From NCBI RefSeq assembly GCF_034702125.1, contig NC_085868.1:40092859-40156858 (forward strand): a stretch of DNA of 64,000 bases, read 5' to 3'. A program made the position numbers and the translations under genes. This stretch comes from Engraulis encrasicolus. Its lineage: Eukaryota; Chordata; Actinopteri; Clupeiformes; Engraulidae. Below the pieces are notes generated by a model that saw only the letters and a program-made list of their open reading frames with translations, was not told the DNA's origin and did no database searches. This document shows positions 23,491 through 34,637 of the stretch, piece by piece (position 1 is the stretch's first letter; each line of letters opens with the position of its first letter).

Positions 23491-24689
23491 ATATTTATAA
23501 TACTCAATATTGTTTTTGCACAATAGCCTTCGAACTAAATGTTTGAGGCCAAGGCTTTCAAGAACATTTAAAGATGGCCACAGAGGCATCAGTAATGACA
23601 CTGCAGTCCATTATATTGAACTCCTTCGTCCCCAACACTCCTCCAGGTTGAGGATGACTGGGTTCAGGATGAAGGGCAGCAGGAGTCTGGAGTTCTGCTG
23701 GTGCGGATGGTGGGCACCACCGTGTCTGTGCTGAGAGGCCGTGGATGTACACAAGACGAGACCTGCAAGGACTGCGGAGGCACCGGCTGCATGCTTGACG
23801 ATGTTGTGCTGATGTCAGACAGTGCTGAAGGTAAAAGTGTGATGGAGAGGCCATCACTGGGACTGTGAGTGTTCATGTCAATGAGCAGTGTTCTAAGGCC
23901 TCACACTTGGGGAGTATGTCTCACTCATTTCGGGCCCTGTCTCACTCTCTCATTCCACACTTTGCATCTCTCACGCTGAAAAGTTAATAATAGTGGTGTC
24001 AACAGTGATCGATTCTGCGATCCAATCCAATGCGGGGCATGGACGGTCCAATTCAATGTGGCAAGTTCCAGAATCGATGCAGCAATTTTTTTAACTTTCA
24101 ATTACTTGCGTGGATATTTCGGGAGCAAATGAATGTTAAATTAAATAAGAGTACTTCAAAGCATTGCAAGACTGATACAGACTGATACAGAAAACAGCCA
24201 ATAAATTGTTGCTCAGTATCTGATTACTTGTATTGCCTCATCATGACTGATGAAACATTTGCTTTGCTTTCAGTAGAAATGTAATGCATTGCAATGCATT
24301 GTAGAATTGAATCGAATCGAATCGAATCGCTACCTCCCGAATCATGATCGGATCGTGAGGGCAGTGCCAATCCACAGCACTATTTAATAATGCCCTTTTT
24401 TTTCCCCCAGCTTTTCCATAGGCTTGCATGGAAAGTTTAACAGAATGCTCCAAACCAATAAACCAATAATAATCTAATTATTGCACAGACCTTATAGCTT
24501 AAGTGCATATGTTGGGCAGGGCTAAGTTATATGCGTCCAAATTCACACATCCACTTTTGTGTTACGGTACTTCTGCACCGTAAATTACGGCCTTTTGGGG
24601 AAGGGGTCAGAGCCTCAGTTTGATACCCTAGAAAAGCCGGGATCAACTTTGGGCAGGGTAACTCAAATCCCTTATTCCTGTTTTTTTTT

Positions 24690-24868
24690 TTCAAGATATT
24701 TTTTGGGTCTTTTTGACTTAATGTTTGACAGTATAGTAAAGATGGTGACAGAAAGTGAGTGTGGAGAGAGAGACGGGGAAGGACCGGCAGAGGACCCAGG
24801 CCGGGAATCGAACACGGGTCAGCCGCATAGTGGATGAGTGACCTACCGTTAGGCCATGGCAGGGCCCA
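24690..24868 (-). mobile_element. tRNA-derived SINE in intron 5 of copy B
   Basis: Read on the minus strand: GCCATGGCCTAACGGTAGGTC (box A region), then GTGTTCGATTCCCGG (box B), followed by a unique region ending in a T/A-rich tail near 24690. Confidence 0.6.
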
Positions 24869-25395
24869 AATCCTTTATTCTACAGTGCAGTGAGTGTATG
24901 CTGAAGACTATGTAGCGCAGGCCTGAATATTTAGTCTGGCCCCGATCAATGAGACATCGGAAGATTGTTGATGGGAACAACCCGTTGTTTTTAAAACCGC
25001 GTGTCTGTGCCTATTGGCCAACGCTTTGGCGTCACTCCCTCAAAACCCTGTCCGCTTTGCATCCAAAGATTCAAAACAAATCTTCTGCGTTGTGATTGGT
25101 CCGCCAGTTTCAGGGCCTGGGGCATTGTCTGAGGCTAGACCCACTCGCCCTGGCGGGTGGAGCTACAGGTTTACTAGGCTACAGGTTTGTAGCACTGAAT
25201 GGGGGAACGGGTATGTTTATTACAATCTTTCATATTACATTATAAAAAATGTAGTATGTAGATACGCAAAAATACATTGATGTAAGTACAATACTAATAC
25301 CAAACTAGTGCATGTTTTTACACCATTTATCCCACTGCACCCAATAAGGTAAGCACAATGCAACAGTGTACACTTAAAATAAAGTGTTACCTTAA

Positions 25396-25744
25396 AGGAA
25401 TACACTGTGTAAGATGTTTAGTTATTTCTTTACAGAATTCATGCTACCCATTCACTAATGTTACCTTTTTCATGAATACTTATCACCACCATCAAATCTA
25501 AGTCTTCATTATGACCGGAACAATTGCACTTTTCATACATGAAAAGGGGGATCTTCTCCATGGTCCGCCATTTTGAATTTCCAGAAATAACCCTTTTTAG
25601 CTGCAAAAATTACTGTACTTGGGCCATACTAGAAAATATTAGTTCATTACTTTGTAAACTTTCATGAAAATCAAATTTGGCAATAGGTAACCCAGTTTCA
25701 ATGAGAAGTACCTTTTTTTTTACCATTTCCTGCACAGTGTACCT
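25396..25744. mobile_element. TTAA MITE in intron 5 of copy B
   Basis: Ends AGGAATACACTGTG and CACAGTGTACCT are inverted; flanks TTAA on both sides (25392-25395, 25745-25748). The body is the inverse of the element at 4843-5208 in copy A. Confidence 0.75.
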
Positions 25745-27279
25745 TTAATGTATTTTTTTCTACAGTGACACAAGGTGAAGCTTTTAAGCAGCTGTCTGAT
25801 ATAAACATTCAAGCCATTCAGGACTTCAGGTATCAGACATATCTGAGCTACAGGCGTGGGAAGAATAAGCCATTTTTACGAAAAATGTCTGGTACGTATC
25901 GTATGACCCCTATTGATATTTCCTTATATTGTATCTACATAAACACATTCCAAATTTTTGTTTTTCTTTTTTTCATTTCAGAAAGAATGACAATTTACCA
26001 TTACATATCAAGTAATCCTGATCTGGATAAAGGGCTCCCCGTTGTCCTGAACTTCACTGAAACTAAAAAGTTCCTAAAATGTTCAGGGACTCCACCTCAT
26101 GTGATGTTGAGTGTTGAGGTAGGTTATATGTGCATATGAAAAACACCAATGTATTATTTGAGTATGTGCATACACAATTTTAGCCCATTAAAAAAAAATA
26201 CATACTGAGTTTGGCTCACAACTTCATCCTAGATTGTAATCTTGGCCCCCTATGAATTTGAGTTTGACATCCCTGAATTAGACTATACTGTACATATAGT
26301 GTACATCAAGTGTTAGTGTTCTTACTTGTATATTTTCCCTTCAATGCCCAGGAACGTGAGAAAAAAGACCTGCTTTTTATCCCTTCTGATGATGAAGAGC
26401 TCCTGTCATTTGTATTCTACCAGAAGACAAATATAGGTGAAGATAAGTCAGATAATAGTAGCACAGATCATTTTGAATCAGCCAAATTTGGTGGGTGGTT
26501 TGTTCACGCCGCTGCATCAAACAGGGTGGACATAGACCAGAAACAAACATTCCAATCAGAGAATGATGGAAAATCACTCAATGTAGATGATTATGACGAT
26601 TCCTTCTACTTTACTATTCGTTACTAATTAACTGGGGAGGACCCAGTTAATTGTTGATCATAGTTCATTGTTGATCTATAGTTCATTACTTACAAGGCTA
26701 GTGCTGTCCACCTTTATAGCAGACGTTTTTTTGTACCTCATAGTGTGACCTTAAGGTACATTATTTACCACATTGATCCACATGCTACCATTCACATGAA
26801 ATCAATAAGAAATTAAATAAATTCACAAAATCAATAAGACATGAATATGTTCGCAGTTCTTTTTCTTAACTCGGCCACCATCTGTATGGGAGACGCTCAT
26901 TGGCTGTCAACCTTGATGAAGAGTATAAAATCACTCCTGAAGGGGCAAGCTGCGATGGGGGTGGGACGCCCACTTTGCCAAAACCATCATCCCAAGGCGC
27001 AAAGCTCACTTTTCGCATTCTTTGGCTGGCTGACTGTTCGACCGACTGGGTTTAACTGTCCAAATAGAAGTGCTCTGTGTGCAGCTTCGCTGGGAGCCTA
27101 ATCACAGCGAAAATAGGACTGTTTCAACCGAGGAAAGCAGATTCTACTCTGCATGAGTATATTTGATCTGCTCCATTAGATCAAGTTTGAAGAATTGGCT
27201 GGCAACATCAAGAAAATGCTGAGTCACTGACTAGCCACTAATCCTGCTTAGTTAACCTTAGCGCTGTAGCTAGCCAGAC

Positions 27280-28371
27280 ATGCCACCTAGCTCTACAATG
27301 GCTACTTCTGCTTCGATTCCGAAGAAAAGAGAAAGAGACCCCCGCGAATGCCCCACCGGTTGTGCATTCTCTATCTCCCCCGACGACCCGCACACCGTAT
27401 GCAACGTATGCCTCTGCCTTCCCCACGCCCGTGAGGCCCACACCGGAGCGCCGCCTAGCTTTCCTTAGCATGATAACTGCTCACAGAGGGAGCTGCTACA
27501 GCTTAATGGATGAAGAGGCACCAGAGAATCCGGAGGAAGGGGAGAACAGCGAATCAGACAGCTCAGCGCCCACCCTGTTCGACGAACCCCTGCGGCCTGT
27601 GGTCGAGGCCCCCGCCATGCCGTCCTGGGAGGTCGAGCATGAAGAGGAGGAAGTGGACATCATGGGAATCGACGAAAGGGACCCCAAGCCTCATGAGACT
27701 CATCTGGCTTCCAAGCCATTCACTCTCCACGAGGGCTCATACCCCCACACGGACAAATTTTACCAGGTCTGCGAGAAAGCTGCAGCAGGTTGGAAGTGCC
27801 GTAGCCAGAACCGCCGCTGCATCGTACCAGGACCTGGCTCGATGGCAGGTGCCCCAAGACGTGGGATCGACCATACTCAGCACGCTCGCCTACCCCAGGT
27901 TTCTCCCTGCTGGACACCATCGACATGGACTGAGGATGGGACAGGATAGCAGCCATGGAGGCCCGCTTCACCCATTACCTACACCCCCAACCTGGCAGTC
28001 TGGATCTGCCCTCTGTAGCACCAAGGCTCCCGGACAAGATGGACTGGCTCACGATCTCTCTCTGGGAGAAGATGTACCGGTCAGCCGCCCAGGTCTGCAG
28101 AGCGGTGAACGCATCGGCTATGCTCTCAGCGTTCCTGTCAGCCCTCCAGGATGACATGGCTGAACGTATGGCCAGAGGTGAACCAACGGAAGAAGAGTGG
28201 GAGAACGTCCGTGAAGCCACCGACTGGGTCCTCCAATGTGACCAAGGCGCCACCCAGTCAGCCAGACGCGTCCTGGGCTTGGCGGTCGCAGGGACAAGAG
28301 GCTTCGTGCACCTTTGCCGGTTCTCCTCAATTCTCCCCTTTCACAACGGGATGAAGTCACTTCACCATTAG
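27280..28371 (+). pseudogene. DIRS gag-like coding remnant
   Basis: Frame blocks: the N-terminal part reads ECPTGCAFSISPDDPHTVC and NVCLCLPHAREAH (a cysteine/histidine pattern seen in DIRS gag), then an acidic stretch near 27530-27680, then 27955-28371 with WEKMYRSAAQVCRAVNASAM and WVLQCDQGATQSARRVLGLA. Joining them needs frame changes near 27470 and 27780-27950. Resembles the gag-like ORF of fish DIRS elements. Confidence 0.55.
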
Positions 28372-28399
28372 CGCTCTCTCCGGCTAGGCCAGAGGCGGT
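28264..28399 (+). repeat. 136-bp direct repeat, copy 1
   Basis: From AGACGCGTCCTGGGCTTGGC to CTAGGCCAGAGGCGGT; repeated with few mismatches at 28834-28969. Confidence 0.85.
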
Positions 28400-28833
28400 T
28401 CTGTCAGGAATTTTGTTGGGTGGTTGACCTTGGACAGACATGCAGAGAAGCAATGAGTTCTGATGATAAGTTTTCTTTACTTTCAAAAAACACAGGATAC
28501 AAAAAGGCAGTTCTTCAGTTCAATTCAGTTCAGTGAAAGTTCCCAGAGTCAAAACAAAAAGGTTCACAGCCAGCAGTCCAATGGCAACAAAAATCTTCAG
28601 TCAAAATTCAAAGTTCCAACAAAAAGTAATTTCGGCACAAAAAATAGGCTTTCAAGTTCTCAAAAAATGCAGGCAGAAGTCAAAAATCAAAACAAGTGTT
28701 CAGGATTTGGCAGCACAGAAAAAAGGGGTACTCACACTGTGGCTCGCAGGAAAACTCAGCAAAGACAAAGGAAAAATCAGGATCTTAAATAGGCCGGTAC
28801 ATCATCAACAATAATCCAATCATCCAATCACAA

Positions 28834-28969
28834 AGACGCGTCCTGGGCTTGGCGGTCGCATGGACAAGAGGCTTCGTGCACCTTCGCCGGTTCTCCTCAA
28901 TTCTATGCTTTCACAACAGGATGAAGTCACTTCACCATTAGCGCTCTCTCCGGCTAGGCCAGAGGCGGT
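28834..28969 (+). repeat. 136-bp direct repeat, copy 2
   Basis: Same length and order as 28264-28399. The 434 bp between the copies (28400-28833) have a different base use and no recognised gene. Confidence 0.85.
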
Positions 28970-29094
28970 CCTACTGTAGGCCAAAAGGAGGCTGCCCCTC
29001 CAGCCCTGGATCCTGGTGCTTCCATGGGCTTCCACACATGAACCTGAATGCGTCTGGTCTTCTGGATAATGACATTAAGACTATCCAGGGAGCT

Positions 29095-29560
29095 AGGGCA
29101 GATTCCACTAGGTCCCTGTATGATCTCAATTGATCTGTCTTCGAACGTTGGTGTGACCAACCCGGCGAAATAGTCTTCCCATGCTCGGTGACCTCTGTAT
29201 TGGCTTGCTTGCTTGCAAGAGCAGTTGGACAAAGGCAAAGCCTTCTCTACCGTTAAGGTCTACCTGGCCCCGATTTCATTAGCCATTTCCAAACAGAGGG
29301 TGTCTAAATGGCTTGTTCAGGCCATTGAGTTGGCTTACAGTATGAGGGGCTAAGGGGATTCAACCCCCTGCTCAGGTCAGAGCACACTCAACGCGTGCGG
29401 TTTCCACATCCTGGGTCTTATTTAGAGGTGCCGCTCTCCCGGAGGTGTGTAGGGCGGCTGGCTGGGCCAGCCCCTGCACCTTTGTCTGGTTCTACCAGCT
29501 TATGCCTCAGGGACACAGAGTTCTGGGCACGTCCACTACCTGCCGTTAGGATGATGGGAG
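29095..29560 (+). pseudogene. tyrosine recombinase remnant of the DIRS element
   Basis: Blocks in order: STRSLYD and FERWCDQPGE (core-binding part), LDKGKAFSTVKVYLAPISLA, VSKWLVQAIELAY, and SWVLFRGAALPEVCRAAGWA followed by SPCTFVWFYQL, where the last block carries the catalytic region with a terminal Tyr. Several frameshifts break it. Confidence 0.6.
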
Positions 29561-30364
29561 CGCCGTCCATACAGGGGGCCTTATGGAATGCCCTGCTAAG
29601 GTGGTCGGTCGACATGCAATCGGGAGTGATTGTAGGCTCCCATAGAGATGGTGACCAAGTCTTACGAAAAAGAACAATAGGACATGAATGTCCCCTGTTC
29701 TTTGAGTGAGCCATCTCTCTAGGACACCCTTCTTGCACCATCCAAAGAGAGCGTGACTCAAAAAGTGAGCTTCTCGCCTTCGGGCGACGGTTTTGACAAA
29801 GTGGGCGTCCCACCCCCATCGCAGCTTGCCCAATCAGGAGTGATTTTATACAGTCTTCGTCAAGGTCGACAACCAATGAGCGTCTCCCATAGAGATGGCT
29901 CCCTCATCTCACTCAAAGAACTGGGGACATATTCATGTCCAGTTAGAAGCACAGGTAAGTTCTACCTGCATGGCGTTTCCGCCTGACGCACCTCCGACGG
30001 TGCCGACGGGGTAACTGCAGGGTCGTCAGCCGGGAGCCACCCCATATCATTGATGTTTCGCTCCATTAATCCCGGAACATCTCAGGGTGGTGGAGCAACG
30101 GCAGGGACGTCTCCCTGCCACCCCCTGCAGCTACCCCTAGGACCCCTCTTTCCCCCACGACCTGTCCTTCCTGCGCAACCACAACCAGAAGCTAGCTCTT
30201 TCCGCCTCTTCTGCCAGGTCCTTGCATGCCCTCTTTAGCCTCGCTCCAGGCACTCCGATCTTCCTGAGGAGGCGCTGGATGGATGTTCCCACAAACCCTC
30301 TGCAGCCAACCTCCACAGGGTAGATAGATGCAGTCCATCCAGCTTCTCTGCACTCAGCCACCAG

Positions 30365-32258
30365 GGGCCTCATGTACGAAGCTCACTTACGGACAAAAAA
30401 TCTACTTAAGTTGTTTTCCACGGTCACGGTCAGATGTACTAAAACAGACTAGGCGTGGAAAACTGCGGATCTCCACGCGAATTTCAGGGCTGCTGTGGAA
30501 GTTTCCGTAAGCATGGAAGTTGCCGTAAGTGGTGCATTGCGTCTTTTTGGCGGCACACAGAGGCATGCAGCGCAAGTACATGTGTTGTACGCGGTCGGAA
30601 ATATTGCAGAGATGCAGCCAGTTAAACGTGGATTTTAATTTTGAGGTACGAACCTATTGTTGAGGCAGCTGGTTAAAATGAAGTGGACTCATGAAACTAT
30701 CGTGGAATTAGGCTACAACGAAATTGGATGCCCATCAGCAGTATTATTTCAAGTAGGCTACCTATTTGGCAGCTATTAAAAATTGAATATTTTCTGGATC
30801 TGCGATGTGTCTTCTCGCATTTGTTGGGAACGTCCTCACTGCAGTGCTTGTCTTTCTCTTTTAATAAGGCTACTGTAAAATTAGTCCATCAATTAACAGG
30901 TGATTTTATAGGCTAACTGAGTAGGCCTATTGGCTGCAAGTTATTCATACATGTGGCGTAGCCTATGTGTACATGTGTCATCTTTCATATTTATAGGCCT
31001 ACCCGACATAGCCTAAATGTTTATTTCTCGGAAACCTTGGCGACTGCCTCATCGCAATGTGTTTTCATGTAATGCCTTGTAAATATCAATTGTTGGGAAA
31101 CCTGCATTGTAGTACTGCAGTAGGCTATAATATGACAGTTTTTCTGCAGTCCTCACATTAAGTAGGCTATTACCAATGCCTGATTTTATACACACGCCAA
31201 AGTAATTTTGTTTGGCTATTGCGCGCAGCCTTTTTCCTTCTAAATTGGCTACCTCCGAAACTGCGCCTTCACCTTGGGTGCATCCTAATATGCGACCTTG
31301 CCTCCTCCAGTTGTGCTTGTCTCCTCGACCCGTCTCCTGGCCCCTCCTCCGTGGAGAAAACGATAAAGTTTCCCAGCTGTCAGCCTAGCCACAACAACTT
31401 TTGAGGGACTGTTTTTCATTCACCATAACAATTGCAAACAAGAAAAAGACTCTACAATTGAGCTTTTGCAAGATATTGAAATATAATGCTGTTGTCAGTG
31501 ATGTCATCATGACGAGAAGCGAGTGGAGGAGGCAAGTGGAGGAGGCAAGGTCCCATATTAAGATTAGTGTTGCACCGATACCATTTTTTGGCCCCGATAC
31601 CGATAACCGATACCTGGTTGTGCCGTATCGGACGATACCGATACCACCCTATATGAAATGTATATGAAGGGCTGTAGTCCATACCACTTGGATGTAAAAT
31701 TATTGCATGGCTTGGTCAGGCTGCTGCCTACCTTTGTGAAACAGGAAAAAGACTAATACAAAGTGAATCCAGCAAAACTATTTATACTTTTTCAAATACC
31801 TCTTTGAAATAACTAATTTCAAGGCTGTTTAAGTGTCATACAAGCACCTGTAAATGGTATCGGTGCCCTATTTGTTGGTACTCGCCGATACCGATACCAC
31901 AATTTTAGTGCCAATCCACCGATACTGGTATCGGTATCGGTGCAGCACTAATTAAGATGCACTCCTTGCATCATGAAATGTATTTCCCGCGTTCCCTTTT
32001 CCATTCTTTCAACCAATGAATGCACACGAATGGGTCTGTTCATACTAATTAGAATATTCATATAGAATATTTAAGGGAGGAGACAAGGCGGAGACTTGGG
32101 CCCGCGTGTGCTCGTGCATGTGCGCAAGATTTCACGGCAAAACCTGGTTACGCACTTATTGATACATCCGGATTTTTTTGTCCGTAAGTAACTTTCAGGA
32201 TTTTCGCGCCCGCACTTTCTTGGTAGGAAATCCACGCACTTCTTTGTACATGAGGCCC
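30365..32258. mobile_element. TIR DNA transposon inserted in the LINE
   Basis: Ends GGGCCTCATGTAC and GTACATGAGGCCC are inverted; TTACGGACAAAAAA recurs just inside both ends. Joining the LINE across the gap restores its sequence if CAG is taken as a 3-bp duplication (30362-30364 and 32259-32261); CCAGG is also possible with shorter ends. The ends recall Harbinger/ISL2EU-type elements. No transposase is recognisable. Confidence 0.75.
31565..31950. mobile_element. hAT MITE nested in the TIR transposon
   Basis: Ends TAGTGTTGCACCGATACC and GGTATCGGTGCAGCACTA. Perfect 8-bp duplications ATTAAGAT at 31557-31564 and 31951-31958. The body has repeated ACCGATACCGATA blocks. Confidence 0.9.
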
Positions 32259-32261
32259 CAG

Positions 32262-32858
32262 GTCAGAGTATTTGTCCCTCTTTCGTTCAAAGGCCGCTTC
32301 CATTCCTCCCTCCCAAGGAACAGTTAGCTCTGCCAGGATAGCGGTCTTGACAGCGGGCGACCACAGGATGATGTCTGGCCTCAGAGAGGTGGTGGTAATC
32401 TCTGGTGGGAACTTGAGCTGCCGATCAAGATCCACTCTTAGGTCCCAGTTGCATCCAGGTGTTAATAATGGCGATCTCCCTCTCTGGCTGATGGTCTGAG
32501 CTCTGGCTCCTTGTCCAATGAAGCGGATGAACGTCCGGGTCTCGGAAGGAGGGTCTTTGGCTGTTTCCTTCCTCTGCACTTCAAGGACCTCTGCCAGCTT
32601 CCGCAGAACCAGGTCGTGCCGCCACCTATACCTACCCTGTGCCAGAGCTGTCTTGCAACCGGACAGGATATGTTGTAGGTTTGGGTTTGGGGCATTGCAG
32701 AGCTGGCAGCTTTCCTCTGTGCCATACCACTGGCTCAGATTGCTTGGACTGGGGAGGGTGTCATAAGTGGCCCGAATGAGGAAACTGAGCCTTGCTTGAG
32801 GCATCTTCCACAAGTCGGTCCACTTGATGGTCCTGTTGATCACTCCTTCCCACGTCCT
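32262..32858 (-). pseudogene. zinc knuckle and restriction-like endonuclease of the R2-type LINE
   Basis: Contains NRTIKWTDLW, a CCHC motif (CQLCNAPNPNLQHILSGC), RYRWRHDLVLRKLAEVL, and RPDIILW...AELTVPWE...KRDKYSDL, the PD-(D/E)xK pattern of restriction-like endonucleases in R2-type LINEs. The frame then runs into the inserted TIR element; the true continuation is at 30361-30137 (LVAECREAGW...VEVGCRGFVG...AEEAERASFWLWLRR). Confidence 0.75.
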
Positions 32859-34157
32859 TGCTGTGGCTGGCTGAGCGCCTTGATCTTATATTGCTCCTCC
32901 TCGTGCCTGACCACCTCGTCAATCACCAGCTCTTTCCTCTCCCTTCTTGACGCCTTGGACCAAAACTTGGGGGGTGTTCCCCACCCCAGGCCTGCTCTCC
33001 CCGACTGTGTCCTGCCCACCACTTCATTATGCATGAGCCTGCTGATGGCCTGGTCAACAGCCTCCTCTGCCTTCCACTTGCGTCCTGTTCGCACTGGTGC
33101 TTTGGTGTTTCTCACACACGGGTCAGTCGAGTCCCTTATCTCTAGGACAAGTCTCGCCTTCTCCTGTCTGTAGCCTAGGTTGATTGACTTCAGGGTCAGC
33201 TGCAGTGTGGTTTTCCCAAACAGGCCAACATTAGAGAGGCTTCGAGGTAGTCCAAGCCACTTGCGTATGAAGCTGGTGGCTTTCGCATCCATCTTCATTA
33301 CTGTGGAGGATGTAATCTCACACAGCTTCAGGGGCCACATCAGGCGCTGATACAGGGTGAATTGATAGCACCAGACTTTAAGCTTCCCTGGGAGGTGACA
33401 CTTGTCGATCCTCTCCAGCCCATCCGTAAGCTGCTGCATGATGGTGGCGGGCATGTGGGTGTCGGACAGCTCCGCTGTGTACAGCCTTCCCAGACTTCGG
33501 ACGGGCTGTTCAGCCAATAATGGAATCTTTCCTCCATCCACTGTGAAGGAGATGAGGTCATTCCTGGCTCCCTTCCGGATCGTCAGACTTCGGGACTTTG
33601 ATGGCTTTATCCTCATCCTTGCCCATCTGAGGAGTTCTTCAAACCTCCTTAGAAGTCTGGCAGTACATGGCGCTGTTTGCAGTAGGCTTGTTACGTCGTC
33701 CATGTAACTCCGCAGGGCTGGTAGTCTCTGGCCTGACTGCGTTTTTAGTCCTCGCCCCATCTGCCTGCTGCCAATCAGGATCACCTCGAAGGCTGTCGTG
33801 AAGATAATGGGAGAGATGGAGCAGCCCATCGCGATGCCTTTCTCGAGTTGTTGCCAGTTGGTTGTAGCGTCCTGCGTGGCGTAGCAAACTTGCAAACTGC
33901 TGAAGTAGTTGGATACCAGCTTCTGGATGCAGGTTGGGATGTAGAAGAACTCCAAGGCAAAGTTGATGAGCTGATGGGGGACAGAACCATAGGCATTTTC
34001 CAGATCCAGCCAGACAACGTGCAGGTCTGACTTGTCACGCTTGGCTGTCTGAATCTGGTTCCAAATCATGGTGGAGTGTTCCACACAGCCTGGTAATCCT
34101 GGGATGCCGGCCTTTTGACAGCTGGTGTCAATATAGTTGTTCTCTTGGAGGTATTAA
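32840..34157 (-). pseudogene. reverse transcriptase of the R2-type LINE
   Basis: Read from 34157: NNYIDTSCQKAGIPGLPGC, VVWLDLENAYGSVPHQLINF (finger motif), EKGIAMGCSISPIIFTTAFE, and the active site RSYMDDVTSLL. Further on come RIKPSKSRSLTIRKG, PVRSLGRLY and IRKWLGLPRSLS. It matches the RT of fish elements annotated as type-1 R2-like retrotransposable elements. The frame is closed near 32840, where a one-base shift separates it from the endonuclease part. The 5' end lacks the N-terminal zinc-finger region. Confidence 0.8.
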
Positions 34158-34565
34158 TTTCAATAGTCATTATGGACATTTTGCTGAATATTTACAAGAA
34201 ATTGTTTGTATATTGACTGAGGTGGGCCACACAAGAACAACAAAAAGTCAATCACGAAAGGAAATTGGTGTGGAATGGAAAGTGTGTACACACTTAATTT
34301 ATTATTTATACTGTATTTATAAATCAGAATACTACTGTGTGCACACACCTCTCCTTGTGTAAATCCTGCACAAAGTTTTATAAGTGAGACCCCTGATCTT
34401 TTATTTGAAGTTTTATGTGTGACGTAATGTAAGCCTTTTTTTAAGTATACATCATTTAAACTTTTCATCTTTGTTCTCTTATCATACTGTAAGACGTATT
34501 CCACTATTTTTGTGTTGATTAAAGTACATTGAATAAAAACAATACACTAAGTAGTATGTGTATAT

Positions 34566-34637
34566 CTTCATCACTGAAGTCACATTGCTGTCTGTTGAAC
34601 ATTGGCATCCCTGCTCTGTTTGAGTTTCCATTTGTGT
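34566..34637 (-). pseudogene. relic of the last coding exon of ace2
   Basis: On the minus strand the segment ending ACAGCAATGTGACTTCAG matches the 3' end of the ace2 terminal exon (stop at 42402-42404) and the sequence just past the stop. GGATGCCAA and the CAAATGGAA block also match, with small deletions between. No other ace2 exon is visible nearby. It lies downstream of copy B and upstream of copy C, where the intact ace2 tail would be if the cytokine gene plus ace2 end had been duplicated together. Confidence 0.65.

Larger units (their letters stand above)
22030..26627 (+). pseudogene. IL-1-family-like cytokine, copy B (8 exons, frameshift in exon 4)
   Basis: Exons 22030-22041, 22165-22280, 22609-22705, 22930-23116, 23647-23830, 25766-25891, 25982-26118 and 26352-26627 match copy C one for one with conserved splice phases. 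Exon 4 is 187 nt against 186 in copy C: an extra base lies in the A-rich stretch near 22985-23010, so the reading frame runs into a stop at 23071-23073 (ends DGGQP). All other exons are open. The C-terminal exons keep the IL-1-like strand exon (GLPVVLNFTETKKFLKC) and FESAKFGGWFVHAA. Exon 5 keeps the four-cysteine cluster. Either this is a recent pseudogene or the extra base is a homopolymer error in the assembly; the rest of the gene looks functional. A TTAA MITE and a SINE sit in intron 5, and large retroelements lie just downstream. Confidence 0.75.
26880..29900 (+). mobile_element. decayed DIRS-like tyrosine-recombinase retrotransposon
   Basis: About 26882-27040 and 29740-29895 are inverted copies sharing GGTGGGACGCCCACTTTG and TATAAAATCACTCCTGA, as expected for inverted terminal repeats of DIRS elements. 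Between them lie gag-like frames (27280-28370) and a tyrosine recombinase remnant (about 29095-29560). No reverse transcriptase or RNase H part is visible, and a 434-bp segment flanked by direct repeats sits in the middle. Confidence 0.65.
29983..34157 (-). mobile_element. R2-type LINE with restriction-like endonuclease, interrupted
   Basis: The coding region runs from 34157 toward lower coordinates. It is 5'-truncated and split by a TIR transposon (30365-32258). The reverse transcriptase frame ends at 32840; the endonuclease part is at 32843-32262 and continues at 30361-30137. The 3' UTR follows to about 29983, and a copy of it occurs at 58640-58850. Confidence 0.8.

Noticed and set aside
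32272..34030. Plus-strand open frames opposite the LINE
   Set aside because: Shadows of the minus-strand reverse transcriptase and endonuclease; no known motif.
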